A stretch of 64,000 bases of DNA from Akkermansia muciniphila (lineage in GTDB: Bacteria; Verrucomicrobiota; Verrucomicrobiia; Limisphaerales; UBA9464), in assembly GCA_945883815.1 (NCBI GenBank), contig CAMCYJ010000005.1:16759-80758 (forward strand), given 5' to 3'. Within the stretch, counting starts at the first letter, position 1. Each line of letters starts with the position of its first letter. The position numbers were made by a program, and so were the translations under genes. Shown one piece after another: positions 1 through 8,578 of this stretch. Below the pieces are notes generated by a model that was not told the DNA's origin, searched no databases, and worked only from the letters and a program-made list of their open reading frames with translations.

Positions 1-18
1 GCCAACACATCGCCCACA

Positions 19-507
19 GTGCCCGGGACTCCGGATCCCTTGGCCACGATCGACTCGGTGATCGTGGCCATGCGGTCCTTGCCCGGAGCCCTGCTCCCCA
101 TGCTGCACGGCATCCAAGATGTGCTCGGTCATGTCCCCGGCGCTGCGGTGCCCCGGTTGGCCGAAGCACTGAACCTGTCGCAGGCGGAGGTTCATGGCGT
201 GCTCAGCTTTTATCACGATTTCCGCACGGTGCCTCCTGGCCGCCACATCTTGCGGTTGTGCCGTGCCGAGGCCTGCCAAGCCATGGGTTGTGACGCGCTG
301 GAAACCCACCTGCAAAAACGGCACGGCCTGACTTTCCATGAAACGGCCACCGACGGCTCCGTCACCTTGGAGCCAGTCTATTGTATGGGAAATTGTGCCT
401 GTGCTCCTTCCGTGATGGTCGATGGTGAAGTCCGGGGCCGCGTGACCGCAGGGAAGCTTGACCAGTGGGTTCAGCAATGGCGCGCCAATGCAGGAGGAAA
501 CCCATGA
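19..507 (+). CDS. fdsG: NAD-dependent formate dehydrogenase gamma subunit (NuoE-like)
   Basis: Cytoplasmic diaphorase subunit that carries a [2Fe-2S] cluster between the flavin subunit and the rest of the soluble NAD+-dependent formate dehydrogenase. The 162-residue protein has an N-terminal helical part and a thioredoxin-like ferredoxin fold with the cluster ligands C81, C86, C122 and C126 (C-x4-C and C-x3-C). The sequence [13 protein letters not shown] is typical of FdsG/NuoE. The start is a GTG only 18 bases into the window and the frame stays open to base 1, so the true start could lie upstream, but the length already fits the family. Its stop codon overlaps the fdsB start by 4 bases, indicating translational coupling. 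NuoE of complex I is the alternative; the fdsB-fdsA-fdsD neighbours decide for formate dehydrogenase. Confidence 0.88.
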   Translation: MPGTPDPLATIDSVIVAMRSLPGALLPMLHGIQDVLGHVPGAAVPRLAEALNLSQAEVHGVLSFYHDFRTVPPGRHILRLCRAEACQAMGCDALETHLQKRHGLTFHETATDGSVTLEPVYCMGNCACAPSVMVDGEVRGRVTAGKLDQWVQQWRANAGGNP

Positions 508-2087
508 GCGTCACCGTCTACGTCCCCAACGATTCGGCCGCGATCGGCATCGGCGCCAACGCCACGGCGCAGGCCATCTCCAAAATGGCCGCGGAGCGGG
601 GGATTCCCATTCGCGTGATCCGCAATGGTTCGCGCGGTCTCTTCTGGCTTGAACCGTTCGTTGAAGTCGTCACCAGCGAGGGACGCATCGGATATGGGCC
701 GGTGGAAGCGCAGGATGTCCCGTCTTTGTTCGACGCCCGATTTCTCGATGGAGGACCCCATCGTTTGCGAATAGGGCGCCCGGAATCCATCCCCTATCTG
801 GCCCAGCAAGAACGCCTCACCTTCAGCCGCGTCGGCATCACCGATCCCCTCAGCATCCCCGACTACGAGGCCCATGGCGGGGGACGAGGGTTGCGGGTTG
901 CGTTGCAGGCCCCGCCGGCGGACTTGGTCGAGGAGATCACGAAATCCGGCCTGCGTGGGCGAGGCGGGGCGGCCTTCCCGGCAGGCATCAAGTGGAAGAC
1001 CGTCATGAATGCCCGGGCCGAGCAGAAGTACATCGTCTGCAACGCCGACGAGGGCGATTCGGGCACCTTCTCCGACCGGATGATCCTTGAGGGAGACCCC
1101 TTCGTCCTCATCGAAGGCATGGTCATTGCCGGACTCGCCGTGGGTGCCACCGAAGGCTACATCTACTTGCGGTCCGAGTATCCGCACGCCTGGGTGATTT
1201 TGCTCGCCGCCATCCAGAAGGCCCAAGACGCGGGGTATCTGGGGTCGAACATTCTGGGAAGTGGCCGGCGCTTCGAGTTGCACGTCCGCCGCGGGGCGGG
1301 GGCCTACATTTGCGGCGAGGAAACCGCCATGCTGGAGAGCCTCGAGGGCAAGCGTGGCATGGTGCGCCCGAAGCCTCCGATCCCTGCACTGTTCGGCCTG
1401 TGGGGGCGGCCCACGCTCATCCACAACGTCATGACCTTGGCTGCCGTGCCAGTGATTGTGGACAAAGGAGGTGCCTTTTACGCCGGTTTCGGTGCGGGTC
1501 GATCCCGGGGCACGCTCCCTTTCCAACTGGCGGGCAACATCAAACGGGGCGGATTGGTCGAGAAGTCCTTCGGCGTCACTTTGCGCGAGATGCTCTATGA
1601 TTTCGGCGGAGGTTCCGCCTCCGGGCGGCCCATCCGTGCGGTCCAGGTGGGTGGTCCTCTGGGAGCTTATCTGCCCGAGTCGAAGTTCGATACCTCGCTG
1701 GATTACGAGGCCTTTTCCGCCTCAGGTGGCATGGTCGGGCACGGCGGCATCGTCGTCTTTGACGACACGGTCGACATGGCCAGGATGGCCCGCTATGCCA
1801 TGGAGTTTTGCGCCATCGAATCTTGCGGGAAATGCACTCCATGCCGCATCGGAAGCACTCGCGGCGTGGAAGTGATCGACCGAGTGATCCAAGGCCGGCA
1901 GCGGACTGAAAATCTCACGTTGCTGCGGGATCTCTGCGACACGCTGTCCAGCGCTTCCCTGTGTGCCATGGGCGGTCTCACCCCGTCGCCGGTGCTCAGC
2001 GCGCTGACCCATTTCCCGGAGGATTTCCAACGCCCGCCAGCCCTAGCCCCGGGCGGACGCGCTTCCAGAACTATTCGCCGTCATTGA
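504..2087 (+). CDS. fdsB: NAD-dependent formate dehydrogenase beta subunit (NuoF-like)
   Basis: Flavin subunit that passes electrons from formate oxidation to NAD+. The 527-residue protein starts at the ATG overlapping the fdsG stop; an earlier in-frame start at 465 would lie inside fdsG and is less likely. Residues 1 to about 110 form a thioredoxin-like N-terminal extension as in FdsB. The FMN/NADH site includes GRGGAAFP at 153-160. The C-terminal [4Fe-4S] site has C441, C444 and C447 in [12 protein letters not shown] plus C487. The fused N-terminal domain and the downstream molybdopterin subunit separate this from NuoF of complex I. Known FdsB enzymes act in a soluble FdsABG complex; membership here is inferred from gene order. 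Confidence 0.92.
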   Translation: MSVTVYVPNDSAAIGIGANATAQAISKMAAERGIPIRVIRNGSRGLFWLEPFVEVVTSEGRIGYGPVEAQDVPSLFDARFLDGGPHRLRIGRPESIPYLAQQERLTFSRVGITDPLSIPDYEAHGGGRGLRVALQAPPADLVEEITKSGLRGRGGAAFPAGIKWKTVMNARAEQKYIVCNADEGDSGTFSDRMILEGDPFVLIEGMVIAGLAVGATEGYIYLRSEYPHAWVILLAAIQKAQDAGYLGSNILGSGRRFELHVRRGAGAYICGEETAMLESLEGKRGMVRPKPPIPALFGLWGRPTLIHNVMTLAAVPVIVDKGGAFYAGFGAGRSRGTLPFQLAGNIKRGGLVEKSFGVTLREMLYDFGGGSASGRPIRAVQVGGPLGAYLPESKFDTSLDYEAFSASGGMVGHGGIVVFDDTVDMARMARYAMEFCAIESCGKCTPCRIGSTRGVEVIDRVIQGRQRTENLTLLRDLCDTLSSASLCAMGGLTPSPVLSALTHFPEDFQRPPALAPGGRASRTIRRH

Positions 2088-2105
2088 CCAGAAAAACCTG
2101 CTCCC

Positions 2106-4934
2106 ATGTATTCGACCAAAGAACCGGACGCAGGCACACCCGCCCGGGTGTCGAGCCAACTCGTCACGCTGCAAATCGATGGCATGTCCGTGACGGTGCC
2201 CGCCGGGACTTCGGTGATGCGCGCCGCCTTTGACGCAGGAGTGCGCGTCCCGAAACTGTGCGCCACCGATCACTTGGAGGCGTTCGGTTCCTGTCGGCTT
2301 TGCCTGGTAGAGATCGAAGGCCGTCGCGGATTCCCGGCTTCTTGCACCACACCGGTGGAAGCCGGCATGAGGGTCACCACGCAGAGCGACAAACTAGCCA
2401 AGTTGCGGCGCAACACGATGGAGTTGTACATCAGCGACCATCCGCTGGATTGCCTGACCTGTCCGGCCAACGGGAATTGCGAGCTTCAGGACATGGCCGG
2501 CGTCGTGGGTCTGCGGGAGGTGCGCTACGGCACCGAAGGCGAGAACCACCTCGTCGGCACCAAGGATACGTCAAACCCCTATTTCAGTTTCGATCCGACC
2601 AAGTGCATCGTCTGCTCTCGTTGCGTGCGTGCGTGTGAAGAGGTCCAAGGCACCTTCGCACTTACAGTCGATGGGCGGGGCTTCCAGTCCAAGATCGCCC
2701 CGGGTCCCACCGATTTCCTCGAGTCGGAATGCGTGTCGTGCGGCGCCTGTGTCCAAGCGTGTCCCACTGCGACCTTGATGGAAAAATCCATCACGGACCT
2801 GGGGCAACCCGATCACTCGGTGGTGACGACGTGCGCCTACTGTGGCGTCGGTTGCTCATTCCGCGCGGAAATGAAGGGCAATCAGGTGGTGCGCATGGTT
2901 CCCAACAAAAACGGGCAGGCCAACCACGGGCATTCCTGCGTCAAAGGCCGCTTTGCCTGGGGTTACGCCACCCACCCGGATCGCCTCAAGCACCCCATGA
3001 TCCGCGCCAAGATCACCGACCCCTGGCGCGTGGTGTCGTGGGAGGAGGCTCTTGCCCACGCGGCGAGCGAATTCCGGCGCATTCAGGAAAAACATGGCCG
3101 AGGCTCGATCGGTGGGATCACCTCGTCGCGCTGCTCGAATGAGGAGACGTATCTGGTCCAGAAACTCGTCCGCGCGGCCTTCGGCAACAACAACGTCGAT
3201 ACCTGCGCCCGCGTCTGCCATTCGCCCACGGGCTACGGCCTGAAGGCCACCCTCGGTGAATCGGCCGGCACTCAGAACTTCGATTCCGTCGATGCCGCCG
3301 ATGTGGTGATGGTCATGGGAGCCAATCCGACGGATGCCCACCCTGTGTTTGCTTCGCGCATGAAACGGCGTTTGCGTGAAGGGGCTCGCTTGATCGTCAT
3401 CGATCCGCGCCGGATCGACCTCGTTCGCCAACCGCATATCGAAGCCGAGTTCCATCTGGCCCTCCGTCCCGGAACCAACGCCGCCATCCTCAACGCCATG
3501 GCGCATGTCATTGTGGAGGAAGGCCTGGCCCGGGAGGAATACATCCGGCAACGGTGCGACCTGCCCGAGTTCGAAAAGTGGAAGCGATTCATTCTGGAGC
3601 CCAAGAATTCTCCAGAAGCCCTTCAAGAGGCCACGGGCGTGCCCGCCGATCAGGTGCGCGGTGCCGCGCGTCTCTATGCCACCGGAGGCAATGCCGCCAT
3701 TTACTATGGTTTGGGTGTGACCGAGCACAGCCAGGGTTCCACCACCGTGATGGCCATCGCCAACCTGGCCATGCTCACGGGCAATGTCGGCCGTCCCGGT
3801 GTGGGTGTGAATCCGTTGCGCGGCCAGAACAACGTGCAGGGGAGTTGTGACATGGGTTCATTTCCCCACGAGTTGCCGGGCTATCGTCATGTGTCCGATC
3901 CCGCGGTCCGCGAATTGTTCAGCACCACCTGGGGTGTGCCCATCGACTCCGAACCCGGGTTGCGCATTCCCAACATGTTCGATGCCGCCATCGACGGTTC
4001 CTTCAAGGGCCTCTACGTGCAGGGCGAAGACATCGCCCAGTCCGATCCGGACACCCAACACGTCACGCGGGCTCTCAGCGCGATGGAATGTCTGGTCGTT
4101 CAGGACATCTTCCTGAACGAAACCGCCAAGTTCGCCCATGTCTTGCTGCCCGGCTCCTCGTTCCTCGAGAAGGATGGCACTTTCACCAATGCCGAACGCC
4201 GCATTTCGCGCGTGCGGAAGGTGATGCCGCCGCTCGCCGGCTACGCCGACTGGCAGGTCACCGTCGAGTTGGCCAAGGCCCTGGGCTATCCCATGCATTA
4301 TGAGCATCCGTCCCAGATCATGGACGAGATCGCCGCATTGACCCCCACCTTCACCGGCGTGAGCTACGAACGGTTGGAACGTCTGGGCAGCATCCAGTGG
4401 CCGTGCAATGCCCAGGCCCCGGAAGGCACGCCGGTCATGCATGTGGATGCCTTCGTCCGGGGCAAGGGGCGTTTCGTCGTCACGGAGTATGTCCCCACTC
4501 CGGAGAGGACTTCCCGCAAGTTCCCGCTCATCCTCACCACTGGCCGCATCCTGAGCCAATACAACGTCGGCGCCCAGACGCGGCGCACTCAGAACGGTGC
4601 TTGGCATGACGCCGACCGGCTCGAACTGCATCCTCATGACGCCGAGAATCGCGGCATCCGGGATGGCGACTGGGTGTCCATCCGGAGCCGGGCCGGAGAA
4701 ACCGCCCTGCGTGCGAAAATCACCGAGCGGATGCAGCCGGGGATTGTCTACACCACGTTCCACCACCCGGACTCCGGGGCCAACGTGGTCACCACCGACA
4801 ACTCGGACTGGGCCACCAATTGCCCGGAATACAAGGTCACGGCCGTTGAAGTGACGCCCACCACGAAACCCTCGGATTGGCAGAAGGATTTCCAACGGTT
4901 CACCGATGCACAGGCCGCATTGATGCCGCAATGA
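2106..4934 (+). CDS. fdsA: NAD-dependent formate dehydrogenase catalytic alpha subunit, Mo/W-bis-MGD
   Basis: Catalytic subunit that oxidises formate to CO2 at a molybdenum or tungsten bis-MGD centre. In order, the 942-residue protein shows a [2Fe-2S] domain (C52, C63, C66, C80), an NuoG-type His-Cys cluster site (H112, C116, C119, C125), two [4Fe-4S] sites (C167/170/173/177 and C209/212/215/219), the Fdh cluster (C243, C246, C250, C278) and the catalytic domain. The metal ligand is a cysteine, C371, in TCARVCHSP; its codon is TGC, so this is not a selenoprotein. A molydopterin-dinucleotide-binding C-terminal domain follows (ILTTGRILSQYN region). It lies 18 bases after fdsB in the same operon. 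The multi-cluster N-terminus matches FdsA rather than FdhF, which lacks it. Confidence 0.93.
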   Translation: MYSTKEPDAGTPARVSSQLVTLQIDGMSVTVPAGTSVMRAAFDAGVRVPKLCATDHLEAFGSCRLCLVEIEGRRGFPASCTTPVEAGMRVTTQSDKLAKLRRNTMELYISDHPLDCLTCPANGNCELQDMAGVVGLREVRYGTEGENHLVGTKDTSNPYFSFDPTKCIVCSRCVRACEEVQGTFALTVDGRGFQSKIAPGPTDFLESECVSCGACVQACPTATLMEKSITDLGQPDHSVVTTCAYCGVGCSFRAEMKGNQVVRMVPNKNGQANHGHSCVKGRFAWGYATHPDRLKHPMIRAKITDPWRVVSWEEALAHAASEFRRIQEKHGRGSIGGITSSRCSNEETYLVQKLVRAAFGNNNVDTCARVCHSPTGYGLKATLGESAGTQNFDSVDAADVVMVMGANPTDAHPVFASRMKRRLREGARLIVIDPRRIDLVRQPHIEAEFHLALRPGTNAAILNAMAHVIVEEGLAREEYIRQRCDLPEFEKWKRFILEPKNSPEALQEATGVPADQVRGAARLYATGGNAAIYYGLGVTEHSQGSTTVMAIANLAMLTGNVGRPGVGVNPLRGQNNVQGSCDMGSFPHELPGYRHVSDPAVRELFSTTWGVPIDSEPGLRIPNMFDAAIDGSFKGLYVQGEDIAQSDPDTQHVTRALSAMECLVVQDIFLNETAKFAHVLLPGSSFLEKDGTFTNAERRISRVRKVMPPLAGYADWQVTVELAKALGYPMHYEHPSQIMDEIAALTPTFTGVSYERLERLGSIQWPCNAQAPEGTPVMHVDAFVRGKGRFVVTEYVPTPERTSRKFPLILTTGRILSQYNVGAQTRRTQNGAWHDADRLELHPHDAENRGIRDGDWVSIRSRAGETALRAKITERMQPGIVYTTFHHPDSGANVVTTDNSDWATNCPEYKVTAVEVTPTTKPSDWQKDFQRFTDAQAALMPQ

Positions 4935-4995
4935 CCCGGGCCGGGGCCGATCGAGTCCGTTCCTCCCAAACCCTTTCCTCCATCCTTTCGAATCC

Positions 4996-5229
4996 ATGGA
5001 CCCGAAGAAACTCGTCAAGATGGCCAATGACATCGCCACGTTCTTCGACGCTGAACCGGACCGAGCGGCCCGTCTTTCCGGAATTAGCGGTCACATCAAG
5101 CGCTTCTGGGATCCCAGAATGCGCTTGGCCCTGTTCCATCATCTGGATCAGGACGCAGGTGTCGGATTGAAGGAATCCGTCATCGAGGCGTTGACGGTGA
5201 GTCGGGATTCCCTGCTGCCCAAGCCGTAG
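4996..5229 (+). CDS. fdsD: NAD-dependent formate dehydrogenase delta subunit (FdsD-like)
   Basis: Small 77-residue protein, last gene of the fds operon, 61 bases after fdsA. It begins MDPKKLVKMANDIATFF and contains HIKRFWDPRMR, the pattern of FdsD proteins that accompany soluble NAD-dependent formate dehydrogenases. FdsD is non-catalytic and is thought to help complex assembly or stability. No cofactor motif or membrane segment is visible. The chaperone genes fdhD and mobA, sometimes found at the end of such operons, are not in this window. Confidence 0.85.
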   Translation: MDPKKLVKMANDIATFFDAEPDRAARLSGISGHIKRFWDPRMRLALFHHLDQDAGVGLKESVIEALTVSRDSLLPKP

Positions 5230-5266
5230 TGGGTGTTCGGCCGACGGTGCTCGCTGTGAATGCCTT

Positions 5267-6208
5267 TCAGCGCTCCGTGGCTTCGAATTCGCACACGACT
5301 GGACGGTGGTCGGAAGCCACACCCCAGTCGGGCAACGTGGGTAAGAAACTCCCCTCACGACGCCATTCACGGGCCATTCCGGTGCTGAGCAGGATGTAGT
5401 CGATGCGGCTGTACGTGTCTTCTTTCCCGTAGAAATGGGTCCAACTCACATGGCGCGGATCCCAGCGTGGATTCTCAGAGGCTGCCTGATCGCCATTGCG
5501 CTCCACCGGGCGGGTGTCCACCAGCGATCGATTGCCCGATCGGCCCAATAGCGCCTTGAGGGCAGGGCTGTCCTTGGTGTCGTTGAAGTCGCCGCAGATC
5601 AGCACATTGGCCTTGGGTTCTGTGGCCAGGCGGTTCTCCACCAGGCGACGCAGGGTCCGCGCTTCCTGCTCGCGCATCTCGGCCTGGTCAGCGGAACCAA
5701 TGGTGCGCTTGGACTTCAGGTGCGCGGTGAACAGGGTGAATCGATAAGACGGACTGACTTCCAGATCCACCTCCAAGAACCCACGACTGGTTTTGAATCG
5801 GCGGCCTTCCAGAAGAAAGTCTTCCTGGGAATGGGGGCGGCGAGCGACGATGGGAAAGCGACTCAAGACCGCCACGAAGATGTTGGTGTCGTAGCCGGAG
5901 ACGTGTTCCCAATGCGGAAGGTCCAGCCCGGCCTGACGGAGGCGCGATTGGAGTTCCAGGAGGGCGTTGGTGGGCCCGATCTCTTGGAGTGCCAACACAT
6001 CGGGCCGGATGTTGGTGAGGGTTTCAGTGACCTTGCGGCGGGCGGCCTCGGGTTTGGGATCCCGGGTGCCGGAGCCCTCCACGAGGTAATTTTCCACGTT
6101 GTAGGTGGCAACCTTGAAACGCGGGGTTTCGGCGCTCAGCAGCAAAGCCCCGAATAGGTGTGCCAGGAACAGTCGATACGAATTCATACATTGCAATATT
6201 CGCTTCAT
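5267..6208 (-). CDS. Secreted endonuclease/exonuclease/phosphatase-family protein
   Basis: Metal-dependent phosphodiesterase or phosphatase of the EEP (DNase I-like) superfamily, about 313 residues. The fold is shown by KVATYNVENYL at the start of the mature domain, LALQEIG (metal Glu), CGDFNDTKDSPAL and the C-terminal SDHRPVVCEFE (catalytic Asp-His). The start chosen at 6208 gives MKRILQCMNSYRLFLAHLF followed by a hydrophobic stretch and SAET, a plausible Sec signal peptide; 6187 is an alternative. The substrate cannot be told from the sequence: nucleic acid, phospholipid and inositol phosphate enzymes share these motifs. It is divergent from folE2, and the two upstream regions overlap. Confidence 0.82.
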   Translation of the reverse strand: MKRILQCMNSYRLFLAHLFGALLLSAETPRFKVATYNVENYLVEGSGTRDPKPEAARRKVTETLTNIRPDVLALQEIGPTNALLELQSRLRQAGLDLPHWEHVSGYDTNIFVAVLSRFPIVARRPHSQEDFLLEGRRFKTSRGFLEVDLEVSPSYRFTLFTAHLKSKRTIGSADQAEMREQEARTLRRLVENRLATEPKANVLICGDFNDTKDSPALKALLGRSGNRSLVDTRPVERNGDQAASENPRWDPRHVSWTHFYGKEDTYSRIDYILLSTGMAREWRREGSFLPTLPDWGVASDHRPVVCEFEATER

Positions 6209-6225
6209 GTCACCGGAATCTTTTT

Positions 6226-6257
6226 TTGCACGATCATTTCGTGATGATAGTATCACG
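6226..6257 (+). promoter_or_regulatory. Candidate folE2 promoter with Fur/Zur-like dyad
   Basis: A dyad CGTGAT-N6-ATCACG at 6240-6257 overlaps a possible promoter TTGCAC (6226-6231), 16-base spacer, TAGTAT (6248-6253), about 80 bases before the folE2 start. The core TGATGATAGTATCA resembles the AT-rich inverted repeats bound by Fur/Zur-family repressors. Many bacteria place the zinc-independent enzyme FolE2 under Zur control. The promoter match is only 3/6 and 4/6, and Zur binding is an inference. Confidence 0.4.
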
Positions 6258-6336
6258 GGTGTTGACACAAGAACACTCCTCAACAGACGTCGCCCCGGTT
6301 TCAACGGAAGGTTCAGCCCATCCGAAGCCGGCTCCT

Positions 6337-7104
6337 ATGGCCGACCAACAGAACGAGCGCGATCACCGGCAACTGCGCATCGACAAAGTGGGGGTCCGCA
6401 ACCTGCGCTTTCCGGTTCAAATCCGCGACAAGGCCCATGAGTTGCAAAACACTGTCGCCACCATCGGCCTCTTCGTGGACCTGCCTGAGGAATTCAAGGG
6501 AACCCACATGAGCCGGTTTGTCGAGGTTCTCAACTCGCATGGTTCCGTCATTCATGTGGAGAATATCCCGGATATTCTGAAGGCGATGCAAACCCGTCTC
6601 CATGCCCATGCGGCCCATCTGGAGATGCGCTTTCCGTTCTTCATGACCAAGAAGGCACCTGTTTCGGGCAAGGAGGGCGTGATGGACTACGAGGTGGGTT
6701 TCGATGCCGCCTTGGAAGGGGAAAAATTGGATTTCGTCCTCACCGTCAAAGCCAATGTCACCACGCTGTGCCCCTGTTCGAAGGCCATCAGCCAATACGG
6801 GGCCCACAATCAACGGGGTGAGGTCACTGTTCAAATTCGTTCCAGCAAACTCATCTGGATTGAAGACTTGATCCGCTGGATCGAATCCTGTGGTTCCAGC
6901 GAGATGTATTCGCTGCTCAAGCGGGTCGATGAAAAAGCCGTGACCGAGCGGGCCTACGAGAACCCTGTTTTCGTGGAGGACCTGGTGCGCAATGTGGCCC
7001 TGAGGCTCAATGAGCATCCGGACATCCTTTGGTATCAGGTGGAGGCTGAGAATCAGGAGAGCATCCACAATCACAACGCCTACGCCTGTATCCGTAAGGC
7101 CTGA
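6337..7104 (+). CDS. folE2: GTP cyclohydrolase IB
   Basis: Converts GTP to 7,8-dihydroneopterin triphosphate, the first step towards folate and queuosine. The FolE2 (COG1469) type is active with metals other than zinc and replaces zinc-dependent FolE in many bacteria. The 255-residue protein shows the active-site block TLCPCSKAISQYGAHNQRG, with the metal-site region at C145/C147 and H157. The start at 6337 gives the usual family length; the frame is open further upstream, but the extra N-terminus runs through the divergent promoter region. It is followed by a strong bidirectional terminator. The probable operator upstream suggests metal-responsive control. Confidence 0.93.
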   Translation: MADQQNERDHRQLRIDKVGVRNLRFPVQIRDKAHELQNTVATIGLFVDLPEEFKGTHMSRFVEVLNSHGSVIHVENIPDILKAMQTRLHAHAAHLEMRFPFFMTKKAPVSGKEGVMDYEVGFDAALEGEKLDFVLTVKANVTTLCPCSKAISQYGAHNQRGEVTVQIRSSKLIWIEDLIRWIESCGSSEMYSLLKRVDEKAVTERAYENPVFVEDLVRNVALRLNEHPDILWYQVEAENQESIHNHNAYACIRKA

Positions 7105-7187
7105 GAAGGCGGTGTCTGAGGGCTTTGTGCGGTGGCTTACCTGAGGAGAGGAAACTTGGGTGGCTGGATCTGAAAACAAAAACGAAA

Positions 7188-7222
7188 AACAAAAACGGCA
7201 CCCAGTGGGTGCCGTTTTTGTT
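7188..7222. terminator. Bidirectional rho-independent terminator
   Basis: A perfect 16-bp stem (arms 7188-7203 and 7207-7222) with a 3-base loop. A runs precede and T runs follow the GC core ACGGCACCC/GGGTGCCGT. It lies between the convergent genes folE2 and rpsT, so it can end transcription from both sides. Confidence 0.88.
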
Positions 7223-7349
7223 GATCATCCACGGAGAATGCCCTGTGGACTGACCACTCCGCAGTTGGGTCTTCCGGTACCTCCGGTTCGCGGAGTGTTT
7301 TCAGTGTTGGGATGGTTCGGGAGAAACCAACCTTGCGCTGAAGTGCGGA

Positions 7350-7640
7350 TCAGGCCTTCGGGGCGGCAGCCTTGGCTGCGGTCACCCGATTGAGCTGCAG
7401 TTGCAGACGGGAGGCCTTGCGGTTGGCGGTCTCGCGCTTGAGCACTCCACCCTTGGCAGCGCGGGCGTAAGCAGAGGTCGCCACAGAAAGAGCCGCCTTG
7501 GCCTCGTCCAGCTTGCCAGCAGTCGCGAGATCCAAAAACTTCTTCTCGAAGGTCTTCACGCTCGACTTGACGGACTGATTGCGAGCGGCCTTGCGGGCGT
7601 TGCTGCGGACGCGTTTCTCGGCTGACTTCGTATTCGGCAT
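7350..7640 (-). CDS. rpsT: 30S ribosomal protein S20
   Basis: Small-subunit ribosomal protein that binds 16S rRNA. The 96-residue protein starts MPNTKSAEKRVRSNARKAAR, the conserved S20 N-terminus, and is rich in Lys/Ala helices. The C-terminus carries a short Ala/Lys tail (AAKAAAPKA). It is monocistronic, with a promoter about 25 bases upstream and a shared terminator downstream. An AGGA motif sits 7 to 8 bases before the ATG. Confidence 0.95.
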   Translation of the reverse strand: MPNTKSAEKRVRSNARKAARNQSVKSSVKTFEKKFLDLATAGKLDEAKAALSVATSAYARAAKGGVLKRETANRKASRLQLQLNRVTAAKAAAPKA

Positions 7641-7664
7641 AATCGGTTCCTAGAAAAGGTGAAC

Positions 7665-7694
7665 TTGATACGGTGTGTCGGCCTGCCTTGTCAA
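7665..7694 (-). promoter_or_regulatory. rpsT promoter (sigma70-like)
   Basis: On the minus strand TTGACA (7694-7689), an 18-base spacer and TATCAA (7670-7665). The -35 box is a perfect consensus match and the -10 box matches at four of six bases. Transcription would begin about 18 bases before the rpsT start codon. Confidence 0.65.
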
Positions 7695-8082
7695 CGGGAT
7701 GTTTGGCTTGTTTGGTCTCAGATGGCGGACGGAGTCTTCTCGCTGAACGGATGGCGAGGAGCGATGTCACCCATCGGCCATCCCTTGGGGCGTCTTCTTG
7801 AGCCGGATTGGGAGCGAATGCAAAGAGCTCGAGCCATGGGGTTTCTGGAGCCGGTTGAAGCGCTAGTCATGGTGACCTGGGGCCTAGTCGGACCGGCTCC
7901 CCGAGGCTTTCAGCCACACAGTGCACAACGAAGGTCGGCAGCTCTGCTTCTTGTTGTCGGGCCGACAATCCATCACGACCGACCGAAAGTTTGAAAGGTT
8001 GATCCGGGCGGCTGCGAATTCATACACAGCCACCTCATGTGGGGTGAGCCAACAACATCAACATCAACAAACAAGTAATGTC
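7695..8082. other. Intergenic region without a supported gene
   Basis: The 388 bases between the rpsT promoter and the next start codon hold no reading frame with recognisable protein features. Just before position 8083 is a short CAACA/CATCAA-rich stretch (8050-8075), probably the leader of the secreted-protein gene. Nothing else was recognised. Confidence 0.4.
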
Positions 8083-8520
8083 ATGAAGACCCTCCAAAAC
8101 TCCATCATCCATCGTCTCGCACTGGCTGCCCTCGTCTTGGGCGTGGCCGGTTCAATGGCTGCCGCCGAAACCACGACCCCCGGGGCTGCTGTCAAAACCA
8201 GCGAAACCCGCCGGATGTCCGCTCGCAAATCGACCTATCCGTTCCGCGGTGAAGTTGCTGCCGTGGAAGGCAAGTCCATCGTTCTGGCTAAGAAGTCCGG
8301 GACCCGGCCCATCGAGGTGGCCGACGACAGCGTGATCGAGCGCGACGGCGAGGCCATCCGTTTGGATGACGTCAAGCCGGGCGACTACCTGCGCGGCATG
8401 CTGCAGAAGACCGACTCGGGCGGCGAGTCCCTGGTTCGGGCCAGCGCGGGCGGCAAGTACGACAAGCCGGTCGCCAAGGTCAGCAAGTCCACCGCCAAGT
8501 TGGACAAGGCCGAACGCTGA
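8083..8520 (+). CDS. Small secreted protein, beta-rich (DUF5666-like)
   Basis: Function unknown. The 145-residue protein has a clear Sec signal peptide (MKTLQNSIIHRLALAALVLG, cleavage near AAAE around residues 26-29). The mature part has one domain with the pattern FRGEVAAVEGKSIVLAKKSG, then IRLDDVKPGDYLRGML, as in small OB-like beta-barrel domains such as DUF5666. The tail is Lys/Ser-rich. The frame stays open upstream to 7921, but only the ATG at 8083 gives a signal peptide. It is a single-gene unit ended by the hairpin at 8546. Export is well supported; the family name is a guess from the motif layout. Confidence 0.7.
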   Translation: MKTLQNSIIHRLALAALVLGVAGSMAAAETTTPGAAVKTSETRRMSARKSTYPFRGEVAAVEGKSIVLAKKSGTRPIEVADDSVIERDGEAIRLDDVKPGDYLRGMLQKTDSGGESLVRASAGGKYDKPVAKVSKSTAKLDKAER

Positions 8521-8545
8521 ACCCTCACGGGTGTTTCCGACGGGT

Positions 8546-8568
8546 CGGTGCCCGGGACTCGGGCACCG
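8546..8568 (+). terminator. Hairpin terminator after the secreted protein gene
   Basis: A 9-bp GC-rich stem CGGTGCCCG/CGGGCACCG with a 5-base loop, followed by a pyrimidine run (CCCTCTCTTTC) instead of a pure T run. It sits 25 bases after the stop codon and just before the convergent photolyase gene. Confidence 0.6.
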
Positions 8569-8578
8569 GCCCTCTCTT

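Noticed and set aside
3216..3222. Selenocysteine at the FdsA active site
   Set aside because: The codon at residue 371 is TGC (Cys); no in-frame TGA.
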